Positions 12,121-25,108 of a stretch of DNA of 64,000 nt are shown piece by piece. Location: positions 27,324,770-27,388,769 of the forward strand of contig NC_080682.1 in assembly GCF_030445035.2 (NCBI RefSeq), written 5' to 3'. The DNA comes from Dasypus novemcinctus (taxonomy: Eukaryota > Chordata > Mammalia > Cingulata > Dasypodidae). Every line of letters begins with the position of its first letter. Within the stretch, counting starts at the first letter, position 1. The position numbers were made by a program, and so were the translations under genes. Under the pieces are notes generated by a model that had not been told where the DNA came from, searched no databases, and saw nothing but the letters and a program-made list of their open reading frames with translations.

Positions 12121-14435
12121 TACTCTTGAAATCTATGACAAGTTTGAAGTGTCTAGTTTTGCAGTAAAGGGAAATGATAGGCGTATAGTGATAATATTGA
12201 GTTGGATGGTGCAGGTTTGATGGGGGGCCAGAGTGGAGAGGGTCAGTTGGATGGTCCATGGAACTGGGGGAAGGGTTAGGGGTGAAAGCAGGTGAACACT
12301 GGGAATAGGTGGGTAAGTGGTTGAAATTATAATATTGAGAATGCTCATTTGGCAATATGTCAGGAAAGTTTACTGGTTTAGGGTGTTCGGGGCCATTCTG
12401 GCCAGGGTGCATTTGGGTCAGGCTTCTGGGGACAGTGTAAGTGATCATTTTGGCATAGTGTGTTTCATCAGTGGGTAAAGCCCCCACATAATGAGCAGGA
12501 AGATGTTGGACTCCCATCCTAGGGAGGTCCACTATGTTCTTAAACAGAGGGACAGGATTCACTTGAAAGCATTGGTGGTGCCTAATAGGGGAGAACAGAC
12601 CAGTGTGTCAAGCCCTCAGTGAACATACAATAACTATGAATCTTGTCCTTCAAGGGATGAAGCCCAGTGGTCACCATGGGCCCAGAGGGGAGGGGGAGGA
12701 AGGAATAAATAGATGGAACAGGGGGAAATTTTGGGGTGATTGAGTGTTCTGCATGATCTTGCAAAGATGGACACAGGACATGTTAAATTTCATCAGATCT
12801 TTAAAAGTATATGGCTCAAAATATCACAAAATTGTTACTACTGTGACAGCGGAGGATTTTTGGAACTGGTGTCAGTGAGGGTGGATAAATGGGAGGAAGT
12901 TTACCTGGGTATACATAAGGCATATAAATATGTTCAAATGTTCATGGGGCATTTTTACAGTGGGTGGAGACTCACACGATAACTAAAAAACACCTAATTT
13001 CCATAGAGGGGAGTTCTGCCACATTCTCTAATGGAACAACAAGAATGCCCCAAGTACAGGGGCAATGACTTGTGAAGGAGAATGGTCCACTGAAGGATCC
13101 TTGATATTGATAACTCTACTTATGAGCCTTTACCCTTGAAATCGAAAGTCTAGTGACATAGGGTGCCTAAGAGTTAGTTATGGGGAGTCTCCTTTTTTCT
13201 CAGATTTGGCCTCTCTCTAAACCGAACTCAATATATAAAAGTAATAAATTCCCCCTAGTGTGGGACATGACTCCCATGGATGAGCCTCCCCAGCACTGAG
13301 TGATTGCTACCAAGTATCAACAAACAATGCATCTGGGGAAAACTAAAACAAAAACAACAACAACAACACCTTGACCAAAAGAGGGGAAAGCTAAAGACAA
13401 ATGAATTTGTATGGCTAAGAGAATTCAAAGTGAGTTGGGAGGCCATCCCAGAGGTAGGACTTATGCACATCTCAACAGGATCTCATTGACTGCCAAAGAT
13501 ACAACCTTAAATAGCTAAGCTACTCAGGAATATGGAGATATCCAGGCACCATCATCAGGGCAGACAGTTTAGGAATTTGACCCCTTGCCAGTGGGTCCTA
13601 ATCTGGCATTTATGCTTCCCAGTGTGACTGAGTTGGTCCTAGTAGTGGTTTCCTAGTGCATGACTCTTCTGTCCTTCTATTGGAACCTACAATTAATACA
13701 AGATTTGATAGGTGGATATCCAAAAGACTGAAGTCTTTGGGCTGTTCATGTGCCAGCTGAGGACTGAATCTCAATGGAGTTGCAACAACTACTCTCCAGT
13801 TCAATGGACTCACCCAGGACAACTAACAGGGAGGAAATGATGTACAAACAACATACCAAGGAACCAAGAGTGTTTAAAACTGCAAGCATGAGAGTCCTAT
13901 CTATACGATGTATAGCATTGAAGTCCCCTCAGTTAGTGGTGGAGTATGCATCACCATCCCAGAGTCCTCAGGATTGGCAAATGAATTGTGGACTAAAATA
14001 AACTTACTAGTACTTCACTATAGACTACTTATGCTTCTAGCAATGGAAGAAATACCATTGTTGTAGAGGCAATGACACATGGATGTTCTAGGATTAAGGA
14101 AAGGGAAAAATAGGAGTAATAGAAGGGCATTTTTGGGACTTAGGACTCATCTCAGTGACATAATGACAGATACGGGCCATTATATATTCGACCATAACTC
14201 ATAGAGTCATAGGGGAGAAAGTGTAAACTACAATGTAAACTATAATCCATGCTCAGCGGCAATGCTGCAAAATGTGTTTATCAATTACAAGGAATGCACC
14301 ACATGTCTGAAAGGCATTGCTAATGTGGGAAAATGTGGGAGATATGGGGATCAGGGCTTATGGGAATCCCCCAAATATTCTCCGTAGCATTTATGTAATT
14401 GAAGTATCTTTTACAAAATAAAAAAGGGAAAACAA
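12120..14435 (+). other. Long 3' UTR of L1 copy c
   Basis: About 2.3 kb of non-coding sequence follows ORF2. It matches, in order, blocks of the 3' UTR of the younger L1: 'GGGACATGACTCCCATGGATGAGCCTCCC' near 13261 pairs with the block near 26745, and the 'AGAAGTGGATTTACT/AATAAACTTACTAG' region near 14000 pairs with 27520. It ends in an A-rich tail near 14430. The reading frames here (for example at 12083-12562 on the minus strand) have no coding character. Confidence 0.75.
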
Positions 14436-17344
14436 AGTATTTCTGAATATCGATCTATTACAAAAATCAAATTGTTTGCAGCATCCCAGCAACATTTTAT
14501 GGCTTCTCCCTTTCAAATCATGTTTTCAAATTAGTTAGGCAATGTTTTAGTCATGGTTGTACATAAGTTTAGCAGTTGACTTACTCTTTCAACTTAGAAA
14601 TATTTTTTATGAGAAAAAAAGAGATTAGCACTAGAACCCAGGATGCACTCAATTATGCCCATTAATATATGGCCAATATTTTAGTCTACAAATTAGACAA
14701 ATTGATACCAAGTTAATGTATATGAAAATTGCAATATTGCATTTTTCTCTTAAGTAGAAACAAATTACTGAAAATAAACAATATCCATGATTTTCTATTC
14801 AGCAGAACAATATCAAAGATAGTATATTTAAGTCTCAGGTTAATAACGTTTACTTTTCATATCTCAGCTCAATTATCTCTTGCTCAACAAATGCTTCTTT
14901 AATTTCCATTAATCACATAAGACCCTTCATTTGAATAATTTTGTACAGTCATCACTTAGTAATTGTTGATTTGAAAGCTTGATAACTATCTAGATCTATG
15001 ACTACACTGACACCGTAACTTAAATAATGTCAGGAATTTGCCTGTCCACACAATCATATTACAAGGCACAATGTTTACTTGGAACATATAGCTTACTCAG
15101 AATATATATTTTTTCAAGTATAGCAGGCAGCCATGTAAAAATGGCAGTTTCCCACTAAACTGCAGAGGATACATCAAATCAAAGAAAGACTTGATCCTGT
15201 CCAGCTTGTTAAGCAAGTGAGTGTTTATTGGCAGCTTATGTGGGGAAGATCTTCCACAGTGATATGTCCAATCCTGGTCCTCCTGGCCTAGAAGAATACT
15301 TGTGCTCACTGTTAAGAGGAGACTGTGGTGCTTTCAAGGCTTGCTGTCCGCATTCGCCACAAAGTGAGAGGAGCCTTTTATCCTACACGTCTACATGGAA
15401 ATGGGGAGGGCACGTGAGGGGAGCATTAATAAAAATTGCAGTGCTCAGGATAAACGATGAAGGAATGGACATTCACAATGTTTCTCAGCAGGCAGATGAT
15501 ACACTTTCACAGTAACTATGTGCATTTACAAGGTTTGCCATTAAGGCTGAAGGTATAGCTTTATAGTATTTATGTAAGGGATCTATTGATGAGAATGTGG
15601 TCAAGAAGTTCACATAACAGATTATTTTTAACATTTCCAGGAGAGATGATTAAGGATACAAGATTTACTTATCAATTATGAATTCACACTTATTTCTCCA
15701 GGCTTGCTGTGTAACTATTAAGAAGGGAAATAATGCTGGGACTAGAAGGGGAAAGAAACGGAAAGGTTGTGGGAAAAATGCAAAGCCATGCATATATATG
15801 GTAAATTAAGAAAGGAATAATAGGTATTAACTATAGTTAGCACTTCTATGTAGCTTATTATTTACTGTACAATATACAAAAGCTTTATGTATACAGGTAT
15901 ACCTTACACATTGCATCTGTCTCCATCATGGTTTTGGTATATCTTGGGTCAGCATAAGAAATTAAACAGGAATTTTTGGGGAGTTTCGTGGAAGTCACAG
16001 ATGACAAGTGAAGGCTAACAGATGACACATAAAAAAATTAGCAACTCAGAAATCCATAAAATATATGTAGATTATTGTATAATCTTTCCTTTGACCAAAT
16101 ACTTAAACCAAATTTTATAACAAGGTACTGTAGACACCCCATAATAGAAAAAGAAAAAAATCAGACTTCATCTCTGGTAAAAAGGGAGGGTCAAATCTTT
16201 TTAACTGGATTCTCCTGATTGCTGTAGTTCCATGCCCTTAACCCTGTGATGTGGAAGGGATAATTGTACTAACTCATAAGTCCTGATTTAAATTCCAAGG
16301 GTAGTGTCTATTCTTAAATATCATCACAGATTATATTAAATTATTTGCTCAAATTCACATGGTTCATATGAGTGACATACATTGAAAACTAAGTTTCTTG
16401 ACTATGGAGTCCTTGTGTTTAAGCACGTTAATTCTTAGAAAGATAGAACCTTGACCTTGGGTTATCAGGTCTCTTGACTTTATGAAATAAAGTTTTCCAA
16501 AGTCATTAACAAATGTAAGAGAGAAAGGAATGTATTTAAGAAGAATGGGAGAATTGGTTTCACTAGATATATCTAAAGCCTTTATATTATTGCCTTGAAC
16601 TCAATAGGTTCTCAGTAATTTTTTAATCTCTTTTTACCATAATTATATAAATTAGTCATTTGCAAACAATATTTCTTGTTCATATTTTGCAATGCTCTAT
16701 TCCAGTCATTTTCCTCATCATTTTTAAGTAGTTCATCCTGTGTACTACATAGAATTTTGCCATACCACCTTGAACAAGAGGATTTTGACTTAAAAAACAA
16801 TTCACAACACACCTTACATAAACTATGTTATACACTGATATAAATACATCAAAAAAGGGCAAAATGTAAAAAGCATAGTGTTTTAATATTCCCCAAATTT
16901 TGTGTTACATTGATTTAATAACAGTATAAATGCTAGCTAGAATATATTTTAAAAGGACAGATTTGTCAGAATTTAATGAAAGCATAAGCAATTCCTGAAC
17001 TTACCATAGTGTGAAAAATAAGAAAATCTATTGTCCATTGTTGTCAACACAAATGAACAATATATTTTCTAAATCATTGAAACATGCATAAATGAAGAAA
17101 AGGCAAGCACAGTTCATTAAAAAAAGTCCAGAAAATATAGAAGGCCTATAAATAGAGGATAAAATGTAGATACAAGATGAAGGTTTAAATAGTGTATTAT
17201 TAGGAAATAAATGCTTATAAATACATAACTAATTGCTAACAAAACCAAGAAGAATTTAGTAAATATGGGCGCTAGACAACATAGAGTTCAGAACAAAAGT
17301 AAACCTTGATACAGTAATTTCTATGCATATTCTTAGAAGTTAAA
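14436..17344. other. AT-rich intergenic DNA, no gene recognised
   Basis: No protein-coding or RNA gene is visible. Two sub-blocks look like old insertions but cannot be classified by eye. The first is 15100-15500, more GC-rich than its surroundings, with a minus-strand AATAAA at about 15220 as in an LTR. The second, from about 15893, opens with TA-CAGGTATACC, resembling the terminal inverted repeat of Tigger-type DNA transposons. The rest is AT-rich sequence with no homology to the paralogous copy B segment, so the left border of the duplication lies near 17345. Confidence 0.5.
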
Positions 17345-17719
17345 TATTTTATATGAATTCAGGATATAAAAGAAAATAATGCATAGTTCAATTATTTGAA
17401 TAAATCAATAAATAGTAATTGAACTTGTAAGAATTCATTACAATTTTAATTCTAAAAGAGAGTTTTAACTTTAAAACCTCTTAAATATTTCAAAAATTAT
17501 TTAAGAAAATGAAGAAATATAATTCTACAAAATAAATAATATAAATTAAGATAATACAAATCACTGGAAGGGAAATTATATATAACAACTATTGTATACC
17601 TTCAAATAAATATAATCAAGTATTGGAAAATTAAAAAAAAATACATTCTTAATATACTCTGAAGAGTAGCAAATATTAAAACTATAATTCCAGATTGTGT
17701 AGAGGCATTTTAAAAAGGA

Positions 17720-18112
17720 AATAATAGTTAATGTTTTAATATTTAATATTCTACTTGGAATAATGGAAATGTTTGGTAATGGATGGAGGTGATGATACCA
17801 TCATTTGTGAATGCAACTAACAGTCCTCAAATACATATCTGAATGTGATTTAAAGGAAAATATGGAATATAAATAAATTTTTAAAATTCCATGTAATTAG
17901 ACTACACAAACTGACTAACCCTGGGTTAAACCATGGACTTCCATTAATAGTACAATTATAATTGTATGGTATCAGCAACTGTAACAAATGGTGCAGACCA
18001 ATGCAAGTTGATGGGTGTTGGAGTGGTATAGGAGAATCCCGAATTTTATGTATAATAGTTTTGTAAACCCAAAGCTTCTCTAAAAAAAGAAAAATTAATG
18101 CAAAAAAAAAAA
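17720..18112 (+). mobile_element. Old L1 3'-end fragments
   Basis: Positions 17720-17900 resemble the widespread L1 3' UTR phrase 'TTCTACTTGGAATAATGGAAATG' followed by 'GGTGATGATACCATCA'. The first part is shared with copy B at 50060-50140, so it predates the duplication. Positions 17905-18112 resemble another L1 3' terminus ('GTAACAAATGG..CAATGCAAG..GTTTTGTAAACCCAAAGCTTCTCTAAAAAAAG') and are not seen in copy B. No coding capacity. Confidence 0.5.
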
Positions 18113-18512
18113 CATAGAAAAGGAAATATTAGAAACTTACTTGAATAAAAATGATCTTATGTCAAAAAATTTAATTAATTATCAATTCTCAGCATTTTTG
18201 CAACTTTCCTCCAATAAAATTTTTAGAATTAATGAACCAAGAATTTCCCTAAAATATGTATATCTTTATAAAGTACAAATTTGCGTAAACCAAGGGAAAG
18301 GAAATTTTTTTTAATCATTCAAAATTAAACAAAGAATTAGTAATTACTGAAGCCTGCTGATGAATCACAAAATGGTAGGGATTTCAAATGATTAGCAGCT
18401 ATACAAAAAAGAGCTATAGATTAGGTCAGGGGCAAGATGGTGTCTCAGTGAGTGCACCTTATAGTCTCTCCTGCAAAGAAGTGGCTGGGCAGCATTGGAA
18501 ACTCTTCAGGAC

Positions 18513-19115
18513 CAGGCTGTTTCAGGATTTTGCAGGGCAGGAGGTGTCTGGACATCGATTTGGTGGGACAGTGACAGAGAAGATTCATGTAAAAGGTAGA
18601 ATTGAGGCTTTCTTTCACGGAGAGGGGAGCTGCACACAGGATGCTCCCCCCTGGGATAGGTGGCACCGTGGCGGCGATTCCTGGGGGTTCAGCAGTGCTG
18701 GGGAATCCATAAGCCCTGAGTGGGCTATCCAGGGGCTTGCAGGGCAGGAGGCCTTTGGAAACTGATTTGGGGAGACAGAGACAGAGTTTTTTTGCGAGGC
18801 ATGGAATTTTGGGTTTCTGACATGGATATCAGAGCGTCTGGCTAGAGCCCTGCCCCCTAGGGCTGGCAGTCAATCTGCAGCATCCTTCAATTATTTGTAA
18901 TAAAGAGGCACCCCCAGCAGGCTGTTTCAGGGGTTTGCAGGGCTGGAGGTGTCCTGAAGTTGAATTGGTGACACAGCGACAGAAGAGACACTAGTGAGAG
19001 GGGGAATTTTGGGTTTCTGACACAGAGGTCAGAGTTTGCAGATGTGACCACACCCATAGGGCTGGGCACCCAGCTGCAGGGATCCCTGAAGGCTGTGTTG
19101 CACTGTGGTGCTCCC
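18513..19115 (+). repeat. Three ~200-bp monomer-like repeats in the L1 5' UTR
   Basis: Three imperfect tandem units begin at about 18513, 18722 and 18918, spaced about 205 and 196 bp apart. Each opens with a CAGG(C/G)TGTTTCAGG-like block, then TTGCAGGGC(A/T)GGAGG, then a (G/A)ATTTGG(G/T)G(A/G)GACAG block and GACAGAG. Units 2 and 3 also share 'AATTTTGGGTTTCTGACA' and a later 'TAGGGCTGG' box. Rodent L1 promoters are also built of tandem monomers. Promoter activity here is inferred from position only. Confidence 0.7.
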
Positions 19116-19289
19116 AGGCTCCCTGTTAACCGGATTTGAAGTTGTGAGGTCTGTGTCCCCTAAACCCTGGTGGTGCACACCCCAGAGACACACACCTCTT
19201 GAGTCTTCAATATCGCAGACTTCCCATCCCTGAATCCACCATGCCCTGAGGTCCATCTGAGGTCCTTGATTGTCCTAGCCCTTGACGTT

Positions 19290-19600
19290 TGCATTTTTTT
19301 TCCTCTTTCCTTTTTCTCTTTTTCCTTTTTATTTTATTTTTAAATTTTATTTTGTATTGTCCTGGCTGCTAATATTGCATTATCTCCTAGACTTTTCTCC
19401 CATTGTATCCCCCAACGTCTTTTTTTCATTTATTTAGGGTTTTATTTATTTTTTGGTTCTCTTTCATCTTTTCTTTTTCTTACATGTTTCCCTCCCTTTT
19501 CTTTACCCACCCTCCCTTTTTTTTCTTTCTTTCTTCTCTTTTTTTATTTCTTTCTTCTCTTTTTTTCCTTTTCCCTCTTTTTCTTCTCATATTATTTTAT
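19290..19600 (+). promoter_or_regulatory. Pyrimidine-rich tract in the L1 5' UTR
   Basis: About 300 bases are almost entirely C and T, with long T runs. L1 copy c has a comparable tract at 6710-7020 in the same place upstream of ORF1, so it belongs to the element and not to the flank. Its function is unknown. The frame at 19403-19681 is translated poly-pyrimidine and not a gene. Confidence 0.55.
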
Positions 19601-20250
19601 CTTAATTATAGAATAGGTGCTGTAGGAAACACCTCACATTTGTTGGGTTTCCTCATCCTCCATTGCCTCATTAATGTGTGAATTGATTTTGGCCACCTAC
19701 ACTATCCCTTTTCCCCCACATGTTGATATCCTCCATCGTCTACTGTCTCTCCTATATTCTACCTCCCTTTCTTTGGTCCCCAAATTGTCTAACTTTTAAT
19801 TTCTAATACCTTTGTTTTATTTTCTGTCTTTTATCCACTCTTGATACTATTGTCTTTCTTTTCTCTTTCCCTCTCTCATGAAAACACTGGCTTTTTACAT
19901 CATACTATATTCCTCCCAAATTCAGTCGACTACCTCATTATAGGTACTCTACTTACTGCTATAACTCTACACAATTTACATGAATCTAATATCCATCCTC
20001 CCAGATACCATATTGTTGCTCCGTTAACATTTATTACCAATACTACTTTACACATTTTACTTTTTTACAAAATTGCCTTTCCCTGGCCCTAATATTTTCC
20101 TTCAAAGTGAACTCAGCCAGCAACAAGAAACTAGAATAAGAAGAACAAAGTGACAAAGAGAAGATATAACACTTACACAAAAACAACAGCTAATTAATTC
20201 CCAAGACTAGACGAAAAAGCTAAGGAACTGATTAAACCCATCAAGATAAA

Positions 20251-21299
20251 ATGACCAGACAGCAACAAAAAACTAAAAACCAAACCAGTAATCAGGAAAA
20301 CATGGCTGAATCCAATGAACAAACTAAAAACCAGGAAGGGGACCAGAACTTTGGACAAGTATTTAAAGATCTCAGAACATATATCAGAGACAAACTTAAT
20401 GAAGTAAAGGAAGAGTTTAACAATATGAGGAAAACACTTGGAGAGGAAATTGCAGACATATGCAAAAAGATAACAGATATGATGGGAATGAACACCACAG
20501 TTCAAGAAATCAAGAATACACTCGCAGCAAATAACAGCAGATTAGAAGAGGCAGAGGAGAGAATTAGCAATGTGGAAGTACATTGGAAATCAAACAGATA
20601 GTAGAATTGATCAATAAAAAGATAGAAAAAGTCCAGCTAGGACTTAGGGACCTGAATGACAATGCAAAATGCACAAACATATGTATTATAGGCATCCCAG
20701 AAGGAGAAGAGAAGAGAAAGGGGTCAGAAGGGGTGTTGCAGGAAATAATGGCTGAAAATATCCCAAATCTACTGAGAGAGACAGATGTACATATCCAAGA
20801 AGCACAATGCACCCCAAACATCATAAACCCCAACAGGCCCACCGCAAGACATATACTTGTCAAATTATCCAATGCTTAAGATGAAAAGAAAATTCTAAAA
20901 GCAGCAAGAGAAAAGAAAACCATCACATACAAGGGAGGCTCCATAAGATTAAGTGCTGATTTCTCATCTGAAACCATGGAGGCAAGAAAGCAGTGGTATG
21001 ATATAGTCAAGGTACTAAAAGAAAAAAATTTCCAACCAAGAATACTCTATCCAGCTAACCTAGCATTCAAAAATGATGAAGAGTTCAAAATATCCACAGA
21101 TAAACAGAAATTGAAAGAGTATTCCAACAGGAAACCTCCCCTTCAAGAAATTCTAAAGGGAGTTCTGCAGGAAGAAAGGAAAAATAGAACAGGCAGAGCT
21201 GGAGGAGAGTGTAAGAGCAACAAAAAAGACAAAAAGAGAAGGAAAAAAAACAAACAAAATATGACAAACACAAGTCCAATCAAAATATGGCTATCATAA
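20251..21299 (+). pseudogene. L1 ORF1 (copy d), nearly complete but disrupted
   Basis: This encodes the ORF1p-type RNA-binding chaperone of the L1 RNP. From ATG 20251 the order is a basic, polar N-terminus, then a coiled coil (about residues 35-115), then the RRM opening at 'ICIIGIPEGEE' (about 20680-20712). The C-terminal domain follows (AREK near 20907, 'ETMEARKQWYDIV' near 20970, 'PRILYPANLAF' near 21039) and a Lys-rich tail. Lesions: a one-base shift near 20577 that ends the first frame at 20601, and a TAA near 20877 between the two RNA-binding parts. The TAA at 21297-21299 overlaps the ORF2 start by 13 bases. Confidence 0.9.
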
Positions 21300-24200
21300 A
21301 TAATTCCTTGAAAGTAATAACACTGAATGTCAACGGATTAAACTCACCTATCAAAAGATTCAGACTGGGACATTGGATAAGGAAATATGACCCATCTATA
21401 TGCTGTCTACAAGAGACACATCTTAGACCCAGAAATTCATGGAGACTGAAAGTGAATGGTTGGAAAACAATCTTACAAGCAAACAATAACCAAAAAAAGC
21501 CAGGAGTAGCTATATTAATATCAGACAAAATAGACTTTAAATGCAAAACAATTGTGAGAGACAAAGAAGGATACTACATATTAGTGAAAGGGACAATCTC
21601 TGAAGAAGAATGAACAATCATAAATATTTACGCTCCTAACAAGGGAGCCTCTAAATATGTGAGGCAAACACTGGAAAAACTAAGTGAAAGAATAGATGCA
21701 TCTAAAATTATAGTGGGAGATTTTAATGCACCACTATCAACTCTAGACAGAACATCTCAAAAGAGAATCACTAAAGAAACAAAATATTTGCACAGTATAT
21801 TAGAGGAGCTGGATCTAATAGACATATACAGATCATTACACCCAAATACAGGAGGATATACATTTTTCTCAGGTGCACATGGTTCATTCTCCAAGATAGA
21901 CCATATGCTAGGCCACAAAGAAAGGCTTAATGAATTCATAAATTGAAATCATACAAACTAATATCTCTGACCACAGTGGAGTGAAGGTGGAAATCTGCAA
22001 GGGCCAGAGCCCCAGATTTCACACCAAGATATGGAAATTAAACAGCACACTCTTAGAAAAACAGTGGGTCAAAGAGGAAATCTCAAAAGAAATCAATAAC
22101 TAACTTGAAACTAATGATAATGATAACACAGCATAACAAAACTTATGGGATACAGCAAAAGCAGTACTGAGAGGGAAATTTATAGCCGTAAATTCATACA
22201 TCAAAAAAGAAGAAAGAGCAAAAATTGAAGAACTAACTGCACATTTGGAGGAATTAGTAAAAAAACAACAAAGTAATCCCACAGAAAGAAGAAAGAAAGA
22301 AATAACAAAGATAAGAGCAGAACTAAATGAAATAGAACATAAGAAAGCACTTGAAAACATAAACAAGACCAAGAGCTGGTTTTCTGAGAAGATCAATAAA
22401 ATTGACAAACCTTTAGCGAGACTAACAAAGAAAAAAAGAGAGAAGATGCAAATAAACAAAATAAGAAATGAGAAAGGAGATATCACCACTGACCCCACAG
22501 AAATAAAGACTGTCATAAGAGGATACTTTAAAAACTATATTCCAACAAAAATGACAATTCAGAGGTAATGGACAAATTCCTAGGAACACATAAGCAGCCT
22601 ATATTGATGAAAGAAGAAATTGATGATCTCAACAAACCAATCACAAGTAAAGAGATAGAATCAGTCATTAAAAACCTCCCAACTAAGAAGAGCCCAGGGC
22701 CAGACGACTTCACAGGTGAATTCTACAAAACATTACAGAAAGAACACCAATCCTGCTGAAACTCTTCCAAAAAATTGAATCAGAAGGAACATTACCTAAC
22801 TCATTCTATGATGCCAAAATTACCCTAGTACCAAAGCCAAACAAAGACAACACAAGAAAGGAAAATTACAGACCAATTTCGCTAATGAACTTAGACGCAA
22901 AAATACTTAACAAAATACTTGCTAATCTTATTCAACAACACATTAAACAAATTATACACCACGACCAAGTGGGATTCATCCCAGGTATGCAAGGATGGTT
23001 CAACATAAGAAAATCAATCAATGTAATACACCATATAAACAGATTGAAGGAGAAAATATCACATGATTCTATCTATGGATGCAGAAAAGGCATTTGACAA
23101 AATACAGCACCCTTTCTTGATAAAAACACTCCAAAAGATCAGAATATAAGGAAATTTTTTGAACATGATAAAGAGTATATATGAAAAACCCACAGCCAAC
23201 ATTGTTTACAATGGAGAAATCCTAAAATCCTTCCCTCTAAATACAGGAACAAGACAAGGATGCCCACTCTCTCCCCTTCTATTTAACATTGTCTTAGAAG
23301 TACTTGCTCGAGACCTGAGGCAAGAACCAGATATAAAAGGCATTCAAATTGGAAAGGAAGAAGTCAAAATTTCATTATTTGCAGATGACATGATCTTATA
23401 CATAGAAAACCCTGAGAGGTCTACAACAAAGCTTCTAGCACTCATAAATGAGTTTAGTAAAGACACAGGTTATAAGATCAATGCACAAAATCAGTAGCAT
23501 TTCTGTACACCAATAATGAGCAAACTCAGGAGGAAATCAAGAAACAAATACCATTTACAATAGTCAATAAAAAAATCAAATACTTAGGAATAAATTTAAC
23601 TAAAGATATAAAATACTTATACACTGAGAACTACACAAGACTGTTCAAGGAAATCAAAGAAGACCTAAATAAATGGAAGAATATTCCCTGTTCATGGATA
23701 GGAAGACCAAATATTATTGAGATGTCTATCCTACCAAAACTGATCTACACATTCAATGCAATCCCAATAAAAATCAACACAGCATTCTTTAAGGAACTAG
23801 AAAAACTAACTATGAAATGTATTTGGAAAGGAAATAGGCCCCGAATAGCCAAAGACATATTGAAAAAGAAAAACGAAATTGGAGGAATCACACTACCTGA
23901 CTTCAAAACATACTACAAAGCTACAGTAGTGAAAACAGCATGGTATTGGCATAAGGAGAGACACACAGACCAATGGACTCGAATTGAAAGTTCTGATATA
24001 GAACCTCATATATATAGCCATAAAATATTCGATAAAGCCACCAAACCCTCTCAACTGGGAGAGAATGGCCTATTCAACAAATGGTGCCTGGAGAACTGGA
24101 TACCCATATGTAGAAGAATGAAAGAGGATTACCATCTCACACCTTATGCAAAGGTCAACTCAAGATGGATCAAAGACCTAAATATAAGAGCCAAGACCAT

Positions 24201-25108
24201 AAAGAATTTGGAAAGCAGTGTAGGGAAACATCTACAAGACCTTGTTATAGGAAATGGCTTCATGAACATCACACCAAAAGCATGAGCATCAAAAAAGCAA
24301 ATAGATAAATGGGACTTCCTCAAAATTAAAGCCTTCTGCACCTCAAAGGAGTTTGTCAAGAAAGTAAAATGGGAGCCTACACAATGGGAGAAAATATTTG
24401 GCAACCATATATCTGATAAGAGACTTATGACTTGCATATATAAAGAACTCCTATATCTTGAAAATAAAAGATAAACAACCCATTTAAAAAATGGGGAAAA
24501 GATTTAAACAGACACTTCTCCAAAGAAGAAATACAAATGGCTAAAAAGCACCTGAAAAAATGCTCCAAATTTTTAGCTATCAGGGAAATGCAAATCAAAA
24601 CTACAATGAGATACCATCTTATTCCCATAAGATTGGCAGCTATGAAAAAAACAGAAGAACACAAATGCTGGAGAGGATGTGAAGAAATGGGAACACTCAT
24701 CCACTGCTGGTGGGAATGCAGAAGGATCCAACCATTCTGGAGGACAGTTTGGTGGTTTCTCAAAAAACTAACCATAGATTTGCCATATGACCCAGCAATT
24801 CCACTGGTATATACCCAGTGGGTATATACCCAGCAGAACTGAAAACAAGGACACAAACCAATATATGCACACAAATGTTCATAGCACCATTGTTCACTAT
24901 CGCCAACAGTTGGAATCAACCCAAATGCCCATCAACAGATGAGTGGTTCAATAAAATGTGGTATATACATACAATGGAATACTACTTGGCTTTAAGAACA
25001 AATACACCACAAACACACGTGATAACATGGATGAACCTTGAGAACCTTATGTTGAGTGAAGCAACCCAGGCATTGAAGGACAAATACTACATGACCTCAA
25101 TGATATGA
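21287..25108 (+). pseudogene. L1 ORF2 (copy d): endonuclease, reverse transcriptase, Cys-rich domain; disrupted
   Basis: This is the endonuclease/reverse transcriptase for target-primed integration, full length for the family at about 1,270 codons. Endonuclease landmarks: 'LNVNGLNSPIKR' (21317), 'QETHL' (21410), 'GDFNAPLS' (21716) and 'SDHSGVK' (about 21966). RT landmarks: '[14 protein letters not shown]' (22690), '[18 protein letters not shown]' (23250) and the catalytic FADD at 23378-23389, which is intact. A C-terminal Cys/His cluster ([12 protein letters not shown]) lies at about 24668-24722. Lesions include a TGA at 21611, a frameshift near 21940, a TAA near 22101 and further shifts in the RT. 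A 15-bp tandem duplication sits near 24805-24835. Confidence 0.92.

Larger units (their letters stand above)
5925..14435 (+). mobile_element. L1 LINE copy c, near full length, inactive
   Basis: A plus-strand L1 with all expected parts. The 5' UTR is about 5925-7190, with a long pyrimidine-rich tract at 6710-7020. ORF1 is about 7190-8239, ORF2 8227 to about 12120, and the 3' UTR about 12120-14435, ending in ACAAAATAAAAAAGGGAAAAC. A SINE is inserted in ORF2 at 10891-11223. The whole element is colinear with the younger copy at 18420-27934 but more diverged. I could not find a convincing target-site duplication, so the ends are approximate. Confidence 0.85.

Noticed and set aside
12083..12562. 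159-codon minus-strand frame rich in Pro, His and Thr
   Set aside because: It lies antisense in the L1 copy c 3' UTR, which is non-coding and repeated elsewhere without a conserved frame.
15228..15515. 95-codon plus-strand frame
   Set aside because: No family resemblance, no conservation in the window, and it sits in a block that looks like an LTR with a minus-strand AATAAA.
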